Assembly (NCBI RefSeq): GCF_004011695.2
Contig: NC_082422.1
Location: 868,001-932,000, forward strand
DNA length: 64,000 bases
Reading direction: 5' to 3'
Source of the DNA: Ascochyta rabiei
Lineage: Eukaryota > Ascomycota > Dothideomycetes > Pleosporales > Didymellaceae
In this document: positions 1 through 11,702 of the stretch, piece after piece
How the letters are laid out: each line of letters begins with the position of its first letter
How positions within the stretch are numbered: position 1 is the first letter of the stretch
Position numbers and translations under genes: made by a program
The notes under the pieces: generated by a model
The model's database searches: none
What the model saw: only the letters and a program-made list of their open reading frames with translations
Told to the model about the DNA's origin: nothing

Positions 1-1074
1 GAGCAGGAAAGGCAAGAAGGAAAGAGCGCATGTTTGGAACGAGAGATTAACAATGCAAAACTGCAGAAGCGAGAAACGCAGAGCAAGTAGCGACAGATGA
101 TGTTGACTTTGGTTGCCAGCTTCAATGAGCACGTCAACCGTCAAAGATGTCACAGTGGAGCCCAGTGATGTTCAGGTTCATGAACCGCAGCCTTCCGGCC
201 AATCCGGCAGCGCCTGGCGTCGCGTGCGCATTTCCAAGGTTGCCGCGCCTCCGCACCCTTCCAGCCTCGCTGAATCCCTCGAATAGGTACTACAACCTCG
301 TGTAATCTTCGAATTTTACGCTGCAAGGTCTTTACGCACTGCGACGCACCATGTAGCTTTTTTGTTGCGAAGACTCTCAATCGAGTCAGATGCCTGGGCC
401 TGCAAATTGAGCTTATTAAGTCACCAATCACTCCCAAGCAGCGTTTCGGTACAACGGCCTTTCTCAACAGACTCAACGGCGTGTCATCTTTGCGAGACTC
501 ACAAAGCTGAAAAAACTCATCGCATGGTGCGGCTAATGCGTCCAGACAGCATTGCACCTGGCAATCTCGACTTCGCAAGGCATAGTACCAAGTGGCGAGG
601 GTCAAGGCTAAACGCATGTTCTTCTATAGGCTCTTTCTCATTTGTCCAGTATTCAAACTTTGTGAAGAGAGCGTCTTTGCAGCATGGCTGGGAATATCAT
701 TTAGCCTTTTGAACAAAATTCACCACTGTTCTGCGTGGAAAAATTCAAATTCTGTCAAATTAAACAGTAAATTTACAGAAGCTAATCTCTTGTAGGAGCT
801 TCATGCAGGCACAAGTACAAATAGCAAAGCAGCTATCATAAGATTTGGTAATTGTACTTTCGCTTGCTATGGATCATGTTCTTGCTAAGCGCCAACTGGC
901 GGCGCGCTAGGGGCGCTTTTGGCTTATGCAGTGCCCGTCCCCGCGTACTAATGCACATCTTATAGACGGTATGGTTGCCGCACCTCCTCTTTTCCTATCT
1001 ACCACGACCCCTCATCTTTCTCGCGACATTTTGCTCTGAAGTACACAATTTCGAAGACACGACCCTCAGACACA
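1..1074. other. Upstream region without a convincing gene
   Basis: I see no coding region I can defend here. The open frames are short, overlap on both strands and show no domain. The last few hundred bases before 1075 are the likely promoter and leader of the P450 gene. Confidence 0.5.
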
Positions 1075-2685
1075 ATGGACTCATCGATCTCTCCAACGAC
1101 ACTGGGAGTTTATGGTCTCATTGCAGCACTAGTTGTACTTACTGCCAATGCTCTCCGATTCAAAGTCGATCCCAGGGAACCTCCTGTTGTCTATCCAAGG
1201 TTTCCCTTGATAGGACACCTTATTGGGACATTCAAATTCGGAGCCATGTATGCGAGGATACTCAGGTGAGCTCTTTTGTAGACAGGAATCCTCACAATGA
1301 AATGAATGCTTACGAAGCTTTACAGTCAAGAAAACAAGCATCCAATCTTCACGATGCCAATGCTAACCAGCCGAATTTACATCGTAACTGCACCAGACCT
1401 ATGCGCTGCTGTACAGAAGGCCTCCGCGGCTATGAGCTTCGATCCTATCGTTGCCGAAATAACCCCCCGTCTAGTTGGATCCAATGCTCACACGAAAGCT
1501 GTCATATCAGGTGTTGGAGACATGATAGAGGGCCGAAATGACATCATGAAAAAGTCCCACCATCTGATCAATCCTCCATTGTTGCCGCAGAACATCGCGG
1601 CAGCCTCCAAGACCCAGCTGGATTACTTTGGAGGACTCATCGCCAAAATCGATGACAACTCCGAGGTCGATTTGTTCCGCTATGTACGTAGGGCTGTGAC
1701 TACTGCCTCCATGACGACTTTCTACGGACCGAACAATCCCTTCGAGAAACATCCTGAACTCGTGGAAGACTTTTGGGACTGGGAGGAAGGCAACGTGGCT
1801 TACATGCTGGGGTTGTTTCGCAACATCATCGCTCACAAAGCATCTCGCGGGCTGGAGGCCTGCGTCAGGGGGTTTGCGGAATACATCGAGGCAGGAGAAA
1901 TCAAAGACGCCTACAAATTGATTCGCGAACGAGATCAACTCCATATTGATATGGGCATTGCCGACAAGAACGAAAGAGCAAGACTTGAAGTGGCCATGTC
2001 TCTGGGCTTCAATGTCAATGCCAGTGGTACTACCTTCTGGGTAGTGGACAACGTTTTCAGTCGTCCCGCGCTATTGTCCCAACTCCGCGAGGAGATCCGT
2101 GCAAACGCTCTCGTGGATCACGGAGTACTCTCTGCAGAATCACTGCGCCAGGCATGTCCCCGGCTAAACTCAGCCTACCGCGAGACAATGCGTCTCTATG
2201 TGCCTTCAGTCAGCACACGACTTGTGCTTGAGGATACAATCCTAGCTGATACATGGCTTCTGCGGAAGAATGCCATCGTACAGCTTACAGGCAGCGTCAT
2301 GCATCACGACCCAGATATATGGGGAGCGGACGTTGATTCATTCAATCCTGACCGCTTCTTATACAGCATGAATGGATCCAAGTCGAACCCTGACGGTACC
2401 ATACCAGAAGGCAAGGCTCATTATATTCATCCGGCAGCCTTTCGGAGTTTTGGTGGGGGTGCGAGTCTCTGTCCAGGCCGACATTTCGCGAACATGGAAG
2501 TCTTGGGCCTAGCCGCAGTCTTGATCATGGGTTTCGATATGGAGCCAGTTGATGGTACAACCTGGAACCCGCCAGCAGACGTGAAAAGAATACCAATTGC
2601 TGTGATGAAGCCCATGGCGCCGCTGAACGTAAGGATGAAGATCAGGGACGAGTTCAAAGGCGTCAAGTGGGAGATGAGAGTGTAG
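1075..2685 (+). CDS. Cytochrome P450 monooxygenase, two exons
   Basis: This is a haem-thiolate monooxygenase, probably anchored in the ER membrane. The exons are 1075-1265 and 1326-2685, joined through a 60 nt intron (phase 2, AG|T), giving 516 residues, the usual P450 length. The N-terminus has a hydrophobic anchor (about residues 10-27) followed by a basic and proline-rich hinge. The K-helix ExxR is ETMR near residue 352. The haem loop FGGGASLCPG lies near residue 440 and its Cys near 444. The I-helix region reads NVNASGTTFWV, not the common AGxDTT, which recalls the CYP7/CYP8-like fungal P450s that do not follow the standard oxygen-activation pattern. Substrate is unknown. There is no biosynthetic cluster beside it. 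All key residues are present, so I consider it functional. Confidence 0.9.
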
Positions 2686-3111
2686 ATGGCGGCAACACGG
2701 CGGTAACAGAAGATTAGAGTTGTACCATCAAGCGCTGGACCTGTGTCCAGCTTTCCGAATATGCCTGTTCGTGACACATGGTACAAGAACAATGCCCAGA
2801 CCACGCAAGCTTGTGTGGCTCGTGTGCCGCGCCACCTGTGGCTCAAGCTATGAATCAATGAATAGCTCTGGAGCCGGGAAGTGACGTCTCAGTCTGCGCG
2901 CAACAAACGCTGGCGTGACCGACAGAGAAATTGTTATAAGCACAGGGTCCTCTCACATGCGCGGGGATTTCAGTCGTACTTGGGATACTTCACGAGACCC
3001 GTCCTTGCATTCCATGCGCATCTACCACCGGAACGCCAACGGCGACCTAGCAAAAACACGAAACCAAACAAAACCACCAGGGCGCGTAACAACTCCAAAA
3101 CAACCACCAAC
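2686..3111. other. Intergenic region between the P450 and pmp3
   Basis: This stretch holds the P450 3' flank and the probable promoter and leader of the pmp3-like gene. I see no other gene. Confidence 0.5.
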
Positions 3112-3551
3112 ATGATCAAGACGATCCTTCTCATCATCGTCACAATCTTCCGTACGCGCGCAACCACCTGTCGTACCCTGATACGTTGCTGACAAGCCTT
3201 AGTCCCACCTGTGGGTGTCTTCGCCGTCGCAGGCTGCGGTGCTGACCTACTCATCAACCTTCTCCTAACAATCCTTGGGTGAGCTCTCCTCTCGATCCTT
3301 TCCTCCCCCACAGCTACATACTTAGACGTCATAGGTACATCCCTGGCCACATCCACGCCTTCTACATCGAATACGTGTACTACAAGCGCCGCGACGAGAT
3401 CCGCGCTGGCACCTACGATGGCACTCGTGCGCCGGGTGTGTACAGCCAGAAAGTGCAAAACGGCGGGACCAAGGGTGTCGCGGTGCGGTCTGCGCCGGTA
3501 GCTGGGGATGTCCCGCCGGCGCAGCAGGGATATGGGACCGCCACCGTCTAG
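3112..3551 (+). CDS. Pmp3/UPF0057-type plasma membrane proteolipid, three exons
   Basis: Pmp3 family proteins are very small two-helix membrane proteins that affect plasma membrane potential and salt tolerance. The exons are 3112-3151, 3203-3278 and 3335-3551. The joins keep phase and give 110 residues. The spliced product shows the family signature in order: first helix (KTILLIIVTIF), then LPPVGVF, the GCGADLLIN segment, and LTILGYIPGHIHAFYI for the second helix. After the second helix comes a polar tail of about 50 residues (KRRDEIRAGTYDGTR...), so the protein is about twice the length of the minimal 55-residue form. Such tails are known in filamentous fungi. No single open frame shows the gene; it appears only on splicing. 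A 12-G run (3628-3639) lies in the 3' flank. Confidence 0.88.
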
Positions 3552-4669
3552 TTGGACAGGCGTAAAGTAGGAGCCCGGTGGGGTGCGGAAGATTATTATA
3601 CCTGTTTAGTCGGTCGTTGTGATGTCTGGGGGGGGGGGGTGGAGAAGAAGTCTATATCCATGTCGTGAATTGCTTTAGTTTAAGTTCGAACTATCGTTTA
3701 TCCTGTTGTCCTGACCTGGCCCTTGGCTGCTTGCTTGTACTAATGTGTGAACCCTGACCTCTCAAAGACTGGACCATAGAGACTGGACTACAGAGGAGCA
3801 GTAGTCAAGTCATAACGCTCATAATTGCATTGCAGCTTGGTGTGTTCATGTATCCAGGCTGCGATCAAGGACCAAACCGCAGTGTAGCACGCGCCCAGCG
3901 AACGTCACAAGTGAGCGAGCAAGGTATACATCACAAACAAGCCATACGTGTTCATGGCTAAGCCAGAAGAAACAGGCACCGGCGGAATCATCGGTCGCCA
4001 GCCTCACATGACTCCGTAGAAAGGTCTCGTTCGGGGTATTGTGGCCGAGGACCCTGGATGCCAATCTAAGTAAACCAGGGATCGAACATCGTCAGGGCCG
4101 GCATTCGCCAGCGAGATTGTGAGTGGGACAGTGATGCCCGACTGCCAACGTACTGTTGGAGCACTGACTGGCGCGTTTGAGTCGGGGCGGCGACGATATG
4201 CACTAAGCTAGTGCGGTACGGCCCTGCGTCGGGAGACCAAGGATGTGGTGCGTTAGTTGTTGGCAAGTACATACCGGTATTCCCCTCTCATGGATGAAGA
4301 AAAGATTGACTTGGTCGGACCGAACATAGTGTATCGAAATGCCTAATGTGGCGACAGAAGCGGGGAGTTGATGGAAGTAACGAGAAGCTGACCGGGTTTG
4401 GGTGCTTGGTCACAGATGCAAACATGTCGAGCTGAAGGAACTTTGAGTTTAGAGAAAGCGCATAATAGCGTGTGATGCTTGAATTCCATAAGGTATCCGC
4501 CTATGTGACCAAAGACCATGCACCATGCAAATACAATCATGTTCCCGAACGCCGTGAAAATGCCATTCACCATAACGTTGGTGTGGTGCAGAAAATATAA
4601 TGATAAGGCAGATCCCTGATCAACCTTTCGCTAATGGTGTGCAAGAAAACAAAGCTGAAGTCGTCCATG
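3552..4669. other. Intergenic, no gene seen
   Basis: This stretch holds the 3' flanks of two converging genes. It contains a 12-base G homopolymer at 3628-3639. The short open frames on the minus strand have no recognisable features. Confidence 0.5.
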
Positions 4670-4969
4670 TTACGAGTCGGTCGATGAGACGGACTCGGCG
4701 CGCTCGCCATCGGTAGGCTGAGTCATGCCTGTTCGTCGACGTGCAGAGTTGGTAGCAGTGCTGAGCTGGCGCTTGGTGTGCTCGTGCATGATTCTGATGA
4801 CTGTTAGGAACTGTTCTCGTCGAGGTTGCTGGGATAAGACATACCTCTGGTAGGCGGACATGGCATCCTCGGGGTGGTTGAGGTCGAAGTTGTTGACGAA
4901 GTTGTGCTGAGCGCTCATGGGCTCAGAGAAGTCGTCGGTGACATAGACAGAGGCTCCAGCGGAAGGCAT
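4670..4969 (-). CDS. Small conserved-looking protein of unknown function, two exons
   Basis: I do not recognise a named family. The exons are 4845-4969 and 4670-4793 on the minus strand, with a 51 nt intron (GTATGT donor, CAG acceptor) in phase 2, giving 82 residues. The spliced sequence is polar, with an acidic N-terminal half (FDLNHPEDAMSAYQR) running into a basic helix-forming segment (MHEHTKRQLSTATNSARRR) and a Ser-rich end. The frame also stays open through the intron, so a 99-residue unspliced version is formally possible, but the splice signals are good and the spliced join gives a smoother helix. Small polar proteins of this kind are common in filamentous ascomycetes. Cellular role unknown. 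Confidence 0.65.
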   Translation of the reverse strand: MPSAGASVYVTDDFSEPMSAQHNFVNNFDLNHPEDAMSAYQRYVLSQQPRREQFLTVIRIMHEHTKRQLSTATNSARRRTGMTQPTDGERAESVSSTDS

Positions 4970-7900
4970 GGTGATAAATTTGGTTGAGAGTTGACGATGA
5001 AAGTCAATGGTGTGGTGAACGAGACCGAGTTGAGGGGTTGGATTGTTTGCTGATGTGATGACTGGAATCAGTACGCGGCGCGAGGACTGCAGTTATATAC
5101 AAAGTGTGTCTTACCGAGGCCAAAGTCACGTAGCAGCGGAAACAGAGCCAGTCCTCCTCCAATGTTGCCGGTCATGACCGCACATGGCAAGAGATCAGCA
5201 CCACTATGGGCACACAATGACCCACCCAATCTGGAGGCTTGCCGCAAGAGATCTACAGGGTCCTTCTTCTTTCGTCAACCGTCTTGTGTAAGTGGTTTTT
5301 GCAGCTTTCCGACATCCAATCAAAACAATGCGATTCAAAGGCCCCTATTTTGAGGCTGGTTGGGACGTTGAGATCTCGCCTATGAGTATAAATCTTGACG
5401 CCATTCTCCGCGTCACCAGTGACGGCCCCTGACCGTGCATGCATTCAGGGTCTCAGACGCAGTCCGCCCTAGACCGCAGATTGGCATTGCCTGGCCATTG
5501 ATGAGGCGGGCTGGGGCAAGGCCTTATGCGCTCATTGGTGTCACAATAACACATCCTTGGGAGCACTCTGGGTTGCAGTAATCTCGAATCACACCGAGAT
5601 TGACAGAGTACAAGCTATTGACGAAACTACATTCACTATAATCTTTTGTGTACATGGTCTCTGTTGCGCTCGAGCGATGCTATTTGGCGAGCATTGCCTC
5701 TAGCGTTCTGATATGACGTGCTGTCCATTACCCACGCCGCGGTAGCCATATCAGGGCGCCAGACGTCAGAGTTTCAGCAATTCGACTTGAAGGACTACAC
5801 CACAGCGGCAGAGACCCAGAAACGCGGGCCTCGACGAAGGCGGGAATTTCCCTACATAGTACACTGCTCCTTGTCGTGTGCATCAAGGATGAGGCGCTAC
5901 GTGTCGTCATACCTACCACATGCGGGAGCGATCTGTTGCACGCTTGTTAGCTTTTGGCTTAGCATACTGTTAGCTTCATGCAGGGCAGCAGCCGTTGCGC
6001 TCATGAGGGCCCACTCTTGAAGGCATGTATTGCGCGAAGAACGTCAACGGTGACGATGTTAGCAGCAGGCCTCCCATTCAGCCTCGTATCGCAGGCTCAC
6101 TTCAGCTGAACGTCGGACGCAGGTACCACAAGCTGTCCGTGTCACGAGGGACGATGTCGCTCAATCACTTGTGCGACACAGGACAAATCTGGCCTCGAGA
6201 TGTCGAATTCGACTCTGAATCTCATGAACACGCGCAAATTCTTCAGATTCCGCGCCTGTACCGAGATGCGATTCTCTGTAATACCGTTGGTTTACTTCTC
6301 ACTGTGGATGCAGGCCTGTGTGTTCCACTATCCTTTTCGTCAGTCCCCTCTTTTCGTGAGGCGCGCCGTCACCTCGATCTCCTTATTGTTTTGTCATGAG
6401 CTGGTACTCGTCAAACACGCGACGCCTCAGCTCGGAATTCAACAGTTCGTCTCGCCCTTTCAGATCAACAAATCTAGAATCCTTCCCTCCACAGCAAACT
6501 CCACCCTAGCTGTCGTCCCGCGACTGCAGAACATGCCAATCTGTAGATCCCACACCCTCAGTGGCCACTCAACATCCTGCACGCCACTCCAAACCCCTTC
6601 TAGCGTCACGTCCCCGCTTCTTTCGTGGAGAACCGACGTCAAAGCACTGAACGTTCGGCACCTGGGCCGAGTGCATCGTGATGCATCTGATAATCCAGAT
6701 ATTGGTGCTGTGCGCATCGCAGCACATCGCAGCGCATCGCAGACTGACGTGATAATAACACTCGGGTGCTCGGCGCGCATCGAGATGATAGCTAGACGTG
6801 ACATTGCTTCTCCTCCTGATGCAGAGATGACGGTCGCCTTTGCATCCAACGGAAGGCCTTCCTGTTTGCAGCCCCCTGGCTGCCACCAGGTCGTAACGAA
6901 CTTCCTCGAACTTCGCATGCGAACATCTATATCATTTGGGCGCCACTGACCCGCAGTTGTCTCCCATTTTGAGCCACTTCGCCACCTCGCGTGCCGAACT
7001 TTCTCGCCTGCAATCTACCAACATCATATGCCTCCCTTGCTGCTAAACATGCAAATCCGCACCCACTCATCAACGAACCGATTTCTTATCCCATAGCGGC
7101 ACGATGTACTCGCCTAAACAACCCCGCTCAAACGGGAGTCCGTATTACAATGACATCAAAGCTGACGCTCGGTGTGAATCCGACGTCAGACGGTAGGGCT
7201 GGCCCCACTGTTCCTGCATCGGTGGCGACCTGGAACGCGGAAGAGGCTTGACCGCCGTACGTCAGTGACGTTTGTGGTGAGGTGCTGCGGGAGTAGGCGA
7301 GTAGAGTACGGGAAGGGGATTGCTCTATCCTGGGATGAAATCGCATGAGCGCCTGCGGTTGTTGGGTGGGAACGTTGAGGGATTGCTGAGGCTGGGGGAT
7401 GGGGAGGGGGTATGTCATCGAAAACATTGAGCTTGGACAGGAGGCTAGCAATACAACACATACATGTGTTTCTGCATTTCGACGTCACACAGCCATGTAC
7501 TGTTAATGTTGCAATGTCTGCTGCAGTATATATACATTTGTACAGCCAAGACAGGCGCCTCAAAGGGCAATCAAAGCAATAATCCAAGCACAGGGAGATT
7601 GGGGAGGCGAGTTCTTTGACAACAACTTGGCTCTCACCTCACATGTACACGCCTGAAGAGCATCTCCCAAGCAAGCTTAACACAGACCACTGCCATTCTC
7701 AGGACGACAGGCCAGCGTGCCTGTGCTCGTTCGGCAAGGGCTTGCGCCATCACAGTCCCCGTCTCTCAAGCGCTGATCGACTGGGGAAGAAGGCGCCTCA
7801 GTCCCGAATTCAACGAGTGCTTCACCTCAACGATCCTCTACATACCATTCCTTGTCCATCACTCCTTCATGTCGACAAAGTTCATTGCAGATGATGCTCG

Positions 7901-8265
7901 GCACATGCACTTCATCCGTCGCACACCTCCTTAAGCCGTGGATATTCTATAATATACCACACATTGGACTTGCGCCAAGGTACTGAAACGTTCAGGCCTC
8001 GTATCTCGACGAACTGTTTCTTCCATTGGTCTTGAGAAACCTGTACGTCCAAGGTATTCGGCTGTTGCAGCTGCAGTGTAACGGTTTGACATCTTTGAAC
8101 AGACTTACGCTGAGTCTTTAGATTCTCGAGGAGGGCGAGGATTGATAAAGGGCGCACGCAAGTATTAGGGAACAGTAGACGTATTTCAGATTCCTAAGGA
8201 GATTTTGCGCCAACTGTTGCTGTTCTTGCTTACCAATTTTGGGAGCAGCCTGCGGTTACCGAGAC
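4970..8265. other. Long gene-poor stretch
   Basis: About 3.3 kb with no gene I can support. Open frames occur on both strands; the longest is on the plus strand (6200-6949), with a minus-strand one opposite it (6460-6918). They have no domain and unconvincing composition. A minus-strand segment near 6.38-6.49 kb reads like a real C-terminal exon (ending RRRVFDEYQLMTKQ then stop) after a TAG acceptor, so a decayed or poorly visible spliced gene may lie here. Confidence 0.4.
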
Positions 8266-9414
8266 TTATGTGCAGACCTCGTTGTGGATCACTACGGCTT
8301 CTTTCTCCTCCCGATACTTCGCCCACTCCGAACCTCGAGTACAGTCGTCGAAAGCCTCTCTTCTCCGCTCCCAGATCCAGCTCAAGTCTACCTTCCCGTT
8401 ACAACCTGCAGACCGTCGCGCAACGCGTTTGTCACCAAGCCAGATCTCCTTGAGTCGCTGGATTTTTAGAAATGCCAAACGAGCAACGTTGTTTTCGGCC
8501 TCGACTCTGCGCGCCTCATTGTGTAACCACAGTATTCTGCGCTGCTCTTGCGTAGTACATGTGGCAATGCTTCGCTTCCAGACTGCTCTGAACCCCATGT
8601 CGAGATGGCCAACCTTGTTCAGTTTGAGTGTTTGCAGGTCCCCGAGACTGCAGCCTAGAAGCTCCATGATGGTTTCGATGGATGCCCGGTAGCAGAAAGC
8701 GTCGCTGCGCATATGTAGATGCTGGAGGCGTGGAAACGACGGTACAAGTGCGGCAATCTCCGCAGCAGACCAGCTCGCTGTGGTGTCGAAGTGTGTGAGC
8801 TGCGGATATGTCCACTGTCCCCCGACCAATTGTGGATGTAGTGGTGTCAGCCGTGTAGGCACGTCGACGTAAGGTTCGATCATGCATGATGGCGCATCTT
8901 CAACGATGAGGTTCTTGAGGTCCGGGCAGTGAGAAGCTAGAAAAGCAGCAGCAGAAGTAACGACCAATGTTTCCACGCCTGGCAGTAACAATGTCTGCGC
9001 ATCGTCCATCTCTTCAAAAGCTGTCAAGAACATGTCTAGATTCCTCTTCATCATTGTCACTTCCAATCTCTTCAGCTGCGGCATCCTTTTAACAGCTGCA
9101 AAGAGATCAAGGGCGTCCTTGCTCGATACATAGGCTCCTGCACACCACCACCACATAGAACCAAACATGTCGATCTTCAAGGTTTTTGCATGTCGATAGA
9201 TGAGTGGTGTACAGCTGAGCTGACTCAGTGGCCGATTGATGCACAGCGACTTGAAGAGACACGGGCTGAGAATGCTCCGTAGTCGGCGGTTGACCATTGA
9301 TAGATATCTGATTGGTTTTTCTCCGTCTGAGCACTGCAGGTTGAGAAGGTCGCTTATCATGAGCAGTACGTCCTCGCACAAGTCGGTCAAAGTGTATCTC
9401 GGTCCATCGTCCAT
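8266..9414 (-). CDS. F-box-like protein of unknown target
   Basis: A single open frame of 382 residues on the minus strand. The N-terminal part (residues 8-60: LTDLCEDVLLMISDLL...YLSMVNRRLRSILSPCLFKSL) has the spacing of leucine, isoleucine and arginine typical of fungal F-box domains, which bind Skp1 in SCF ubiquitin ligases. The middle resembles irregular leucine-rich segments (PQLKRLEVTM, CPDLKNLIVED, FPRLQHLHMRSD), which in this class carry the substrate. The C-terminus is charged and rich in Arg and Lys. No intron is needed. F-box proteins of this size are numerous and fast-evolving in filamentous fungi, so I give no target. Confidence 0.7.
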   Translation of the reverse strand: MDDGPRYTLTDLCEDVLLMISDLLNLQCSDGEKPIRYLSMVNRRLRSILSPCLFKSLCINRPLSQLSCTPLIYRHAKTLKIDMFGSMWWWCAGAYVSSKDALDLFAAVKRMPQLKRLEVTMMKRNLDMFLTAFEEMDDAQTLLLPGVETLVVTSAAAFLASHCPDLKNLIVEDAPSCMIEPYVDVPTRLTPLHPQLVGGQWTYPQLTHFDTTASWSAAEIAALVPSFPRLQHLHMRSDAFCYRASIETIMELLGCSLGDLQTLKLNKVGHLDMGFRAVWKRSIATCTTQEQRRILWLHNEARRVEAENNVARLAFLKIQRLKEIWLGDKRVARRSAGCNGKVDLSWIWERRREAFDDCTRGSEWAKYREEKEAVVIHNEVCT

Positions 9415-9815
9415 TGCAGTAATCTATTCAGTCTCGAAAGTAGCGGAAGAATGACAATCCTACAGGAGTTCATCAACGTGACAAGAATGACGGTCAGTCA
9501 CAGATAAATGGGAGAATGAGGAGTGACAACGTCAACAGAGCTTCCGAGGTCGGCTTGGGAAGCTACCCCACGTTTAGGTGCACGCTCATTACCTAAACCA
9601 GTTAGCACAGCAACCCCAGCTTATGGCGTGGTAGTTGAGTTTCTGCACTCCGTTCGAGTGCAACACTAAAAATCGTGTCTCGTTATTCATTATGTCATGG
9701 TAGGATACATGGTCGTCAATCGTAATGTGCATGCGTATGTGCTCGCGCCTTTGTGCTCCCGGGTATGATCACATAACATCCAATCCAAATCAGTGCAGCC
9801 AGAATAGCTGAAGCC
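9415..9815. other. Intergenic between two minus-strand genes
   Basis: No gene seen. It should contain the F-box gene's promoter and the 3' end of the next minus-strand gene. Confidence 0.5.
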
Positions 9816-11270
9816 TCAAGCAGCACTGACGATGGTCTTCCCCTTCCCAGAACCCTTGGAAGATACCAACATCTCACGTAATCGGGTCTCCGCTTTCATT
9901 AGCTCTGGCTGCGGGTCATGGTCCAGACCAGTTGTGCGCGGCCATGGTAGCCATGAAGTCAACGAAGAAATTGTGTTCGATCGTGACTTTAGGTGCGACT
10001 GGCCAACAGAGAAAGTACCAGTCGACCAATTGCGATGATGAACCACTCTTTTTTGGGATATGGCAGTCCGTGGTCGCAAGCCCCATGTGCTATCTGTATC
10101 TGGCAGTTCCTGGAGCAAAGATGCGTCAAAAGCAAGCTGCTTCGAGGCTTGAGGTGTAGTGCCAAGAGTGATAGCTGGGTGGTCCTCGTTCTGCGAAGCG
10201 GTCCTGATGGTCCAGGCGGGCCCTTGCAACCGTGGCTTCTCTTCCTCCTTCGAGCTACCTGCTTCGGGGTGATGAAAAGTGTCGCTGTTGAGAGACTTCC
10301 TCTTCTCACTACTACCACCGCTGATGACGCTTTTTAAGCTGCCATACGCGGACTGGCTTCTCTTCTTTTTTCCCTCAGCAATTGTACCTCTACCTTCCTG
10401 TGCTAGTCTCTCGGTCGAACTACTCGCTTCAGGCACAGCCATCAGCGTGTTGTCTGCAGCTGTCCACCCTTGACTGATTCGAGACAAGCGTCCTCTTCCA
10501 GCGAGAGCTCCTGTACTGGCAACCCAACCGAGTCCCGCTCCTGTTATCTCACCTTGAGGGGGCAGATGTGCGTCGTACTCGTCAGCCAAACTCAACCGAC
10601 TCTTTGCACATATCTCAGCGATGGCGTCGATGGCCTCTCTTATCTCTGGGTCAACTGCACGGAGGATCGCCGAAAACGAAAAGTCGTCGATGGCAGGCAG
10701 CTGTACGTTCTGGCGCGCTAAACCAGCTGACAGCGCAGAAGCGTTCGAGTGGCCGTTCATGGCAAAAGAGCGCGGGGTGTTCAAGCCAGAACCTGGCCTA
10801 GAAGTGTGTCGCGATCCTGAATATGTTCTAACTACGACTGGCTGACTCGTGACCGTGGTTTTGCTAGACGTAGACTTTGCAGGTTTGCTTTGGGCGTGGA
10901 ATGCGGGGGCATTCAGCGCACGAATTGCAGCGGATTGTAACGGAGGTAGTGTGTTCGTCAGAGTCGTGGTTGTACTGGGCACCGAACCTGTACTCGCTGC
11001 TAGGTCGAAATGTTGCTCATGGGCATCGGCGGTGGACGGGATCGCGATGTTGATGCTATCGTGGGTGGATGCAGTATTCTGTCCCCAAAGCGTTGAGAGT
11101 ACACCTAGAGCTACCGACTGCCTGGTGGTGGTAGCAGGTGTCAATGCTGGTGGCAGCGCATTCGTGTCCGCAACACCATGGTGACTCGTGGGAGGGGCGG
11201 CAGGGTGCGGGTGTATATGCGCCTCGCAGGGGCTGCTAGCCTGCCTTATATTCGCCGACGGCTCGGACAT
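9816..11270 (-). CDS. Ser/Thr-rich protein of unknown function
   Basis: An uninterrupted frame of 484 residues. I recognise no named domain. The first 180 residues are low-complexity Ser/Thr/Ala/Pro and probably disordered. A more ordered, helical-looking block follows near residues 200-240 (EIREAIDAIAEICAKSRLSL, then ADEYDAHLPP), and the rest is polar with basic patches (GKKKRSQSAY, GSSEKRKSL) that look like phosphorylation or localisation segments. The C-terminus is a charged helix ending in a Gly/Lys-rich stretch (SSKGSGKGK). The coding quality is convincing: a long frame, with no comparable frame opposite. Role unknown. Confidence 0.7.
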   Translation of the reverse strand: MSEPSANIRQASSPCEAHIHPHPAAPPTSHHGVADTNALPPALTPATTTRQSVALGVLSTLWGQNTASTHDSINIAIPSTADAHEQHFDLAASTGSVPSTTTTLTNTLPPLQSAAIRALNAPAFHAQSKPAKSTSSKTTVTSQPVVVRTYSGSRHTSRPGSGLNTPRSFAMNGHSNASALSAGLARQNVQLPAIDDFSFSAILRAVDPEIREAIDAIAEICAKSRLSLADEYDAHLPPQGEITGAGLGWVASTGALAGRGRLSRISQGWTAADNTLMAVPEASSSTERLAQEGRGTIAEGKKKRSQSAYGSLKSVISGGSSEKRKSLNSDTFHHPEAGSSKEEEKPRLQGPAWTIRTASQNEDHPAITLGTTPQASKQLAFDASLLQELPDTDSTWGLRPRTAISQKRVVHHRNWSTGTFSVGQSHLKSRSNTISSLTSWLPWPRTTGLDHDPQPELMKAETRLREMLVSSKGSGKGKTIVSAA

Positions 11271-11702
11271 TGTGGGTTAACTCTACTGGAGCTGCTGCGG
11301 GTCAATGCATCACTGCTTCGCGGCGCTATCTGAGTTGTGGACGTGGACTGTCGTGATCGAGAGGATGCGCTGGCGAACGGGCATCCAGCCTTGGCGAGAT
11401 ACTTTTGTCTTACAGCAGCACCCGGTTGCGGTCATTGGACAAAAGTATACAGCGCACCCGGCGCCTCAACATGCATATTTGTCACACTCGAACTAGATTT
11501 GCTAAACGCGATTCAACACCAATGGCAAAAATTGCTGGCAGTAGTTTGTCTGCGGGGAACACTTTGCTTGCGCTCTCGATGCCCCCCAGGGCCACAAAGC
11601 CCTTCAAGGCTGCACGTGCTTGCGCCTGTAGGCGGCTGGATTTGAGTGACAGACCCAGCTGTCTCTGGCCGAATATGCGTCGTTTGAATAATTGCTGCCC
11701 GG
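11271..11702. other. Intergenic between spo11 and its downstream neighbour
   Basis: No gene seen. The region covers the 3' flank of spo11 and the promoter of the Ser/Thr-rich gene. Small open frames here have no support. Confidence 0.45.

Noticed and set aside
6200..6949. A 249-residue plus-strand frame
   Set aside because: No domain or signal, an equally open frame on the opposite strand, and no splice context. Not a convincing gene.
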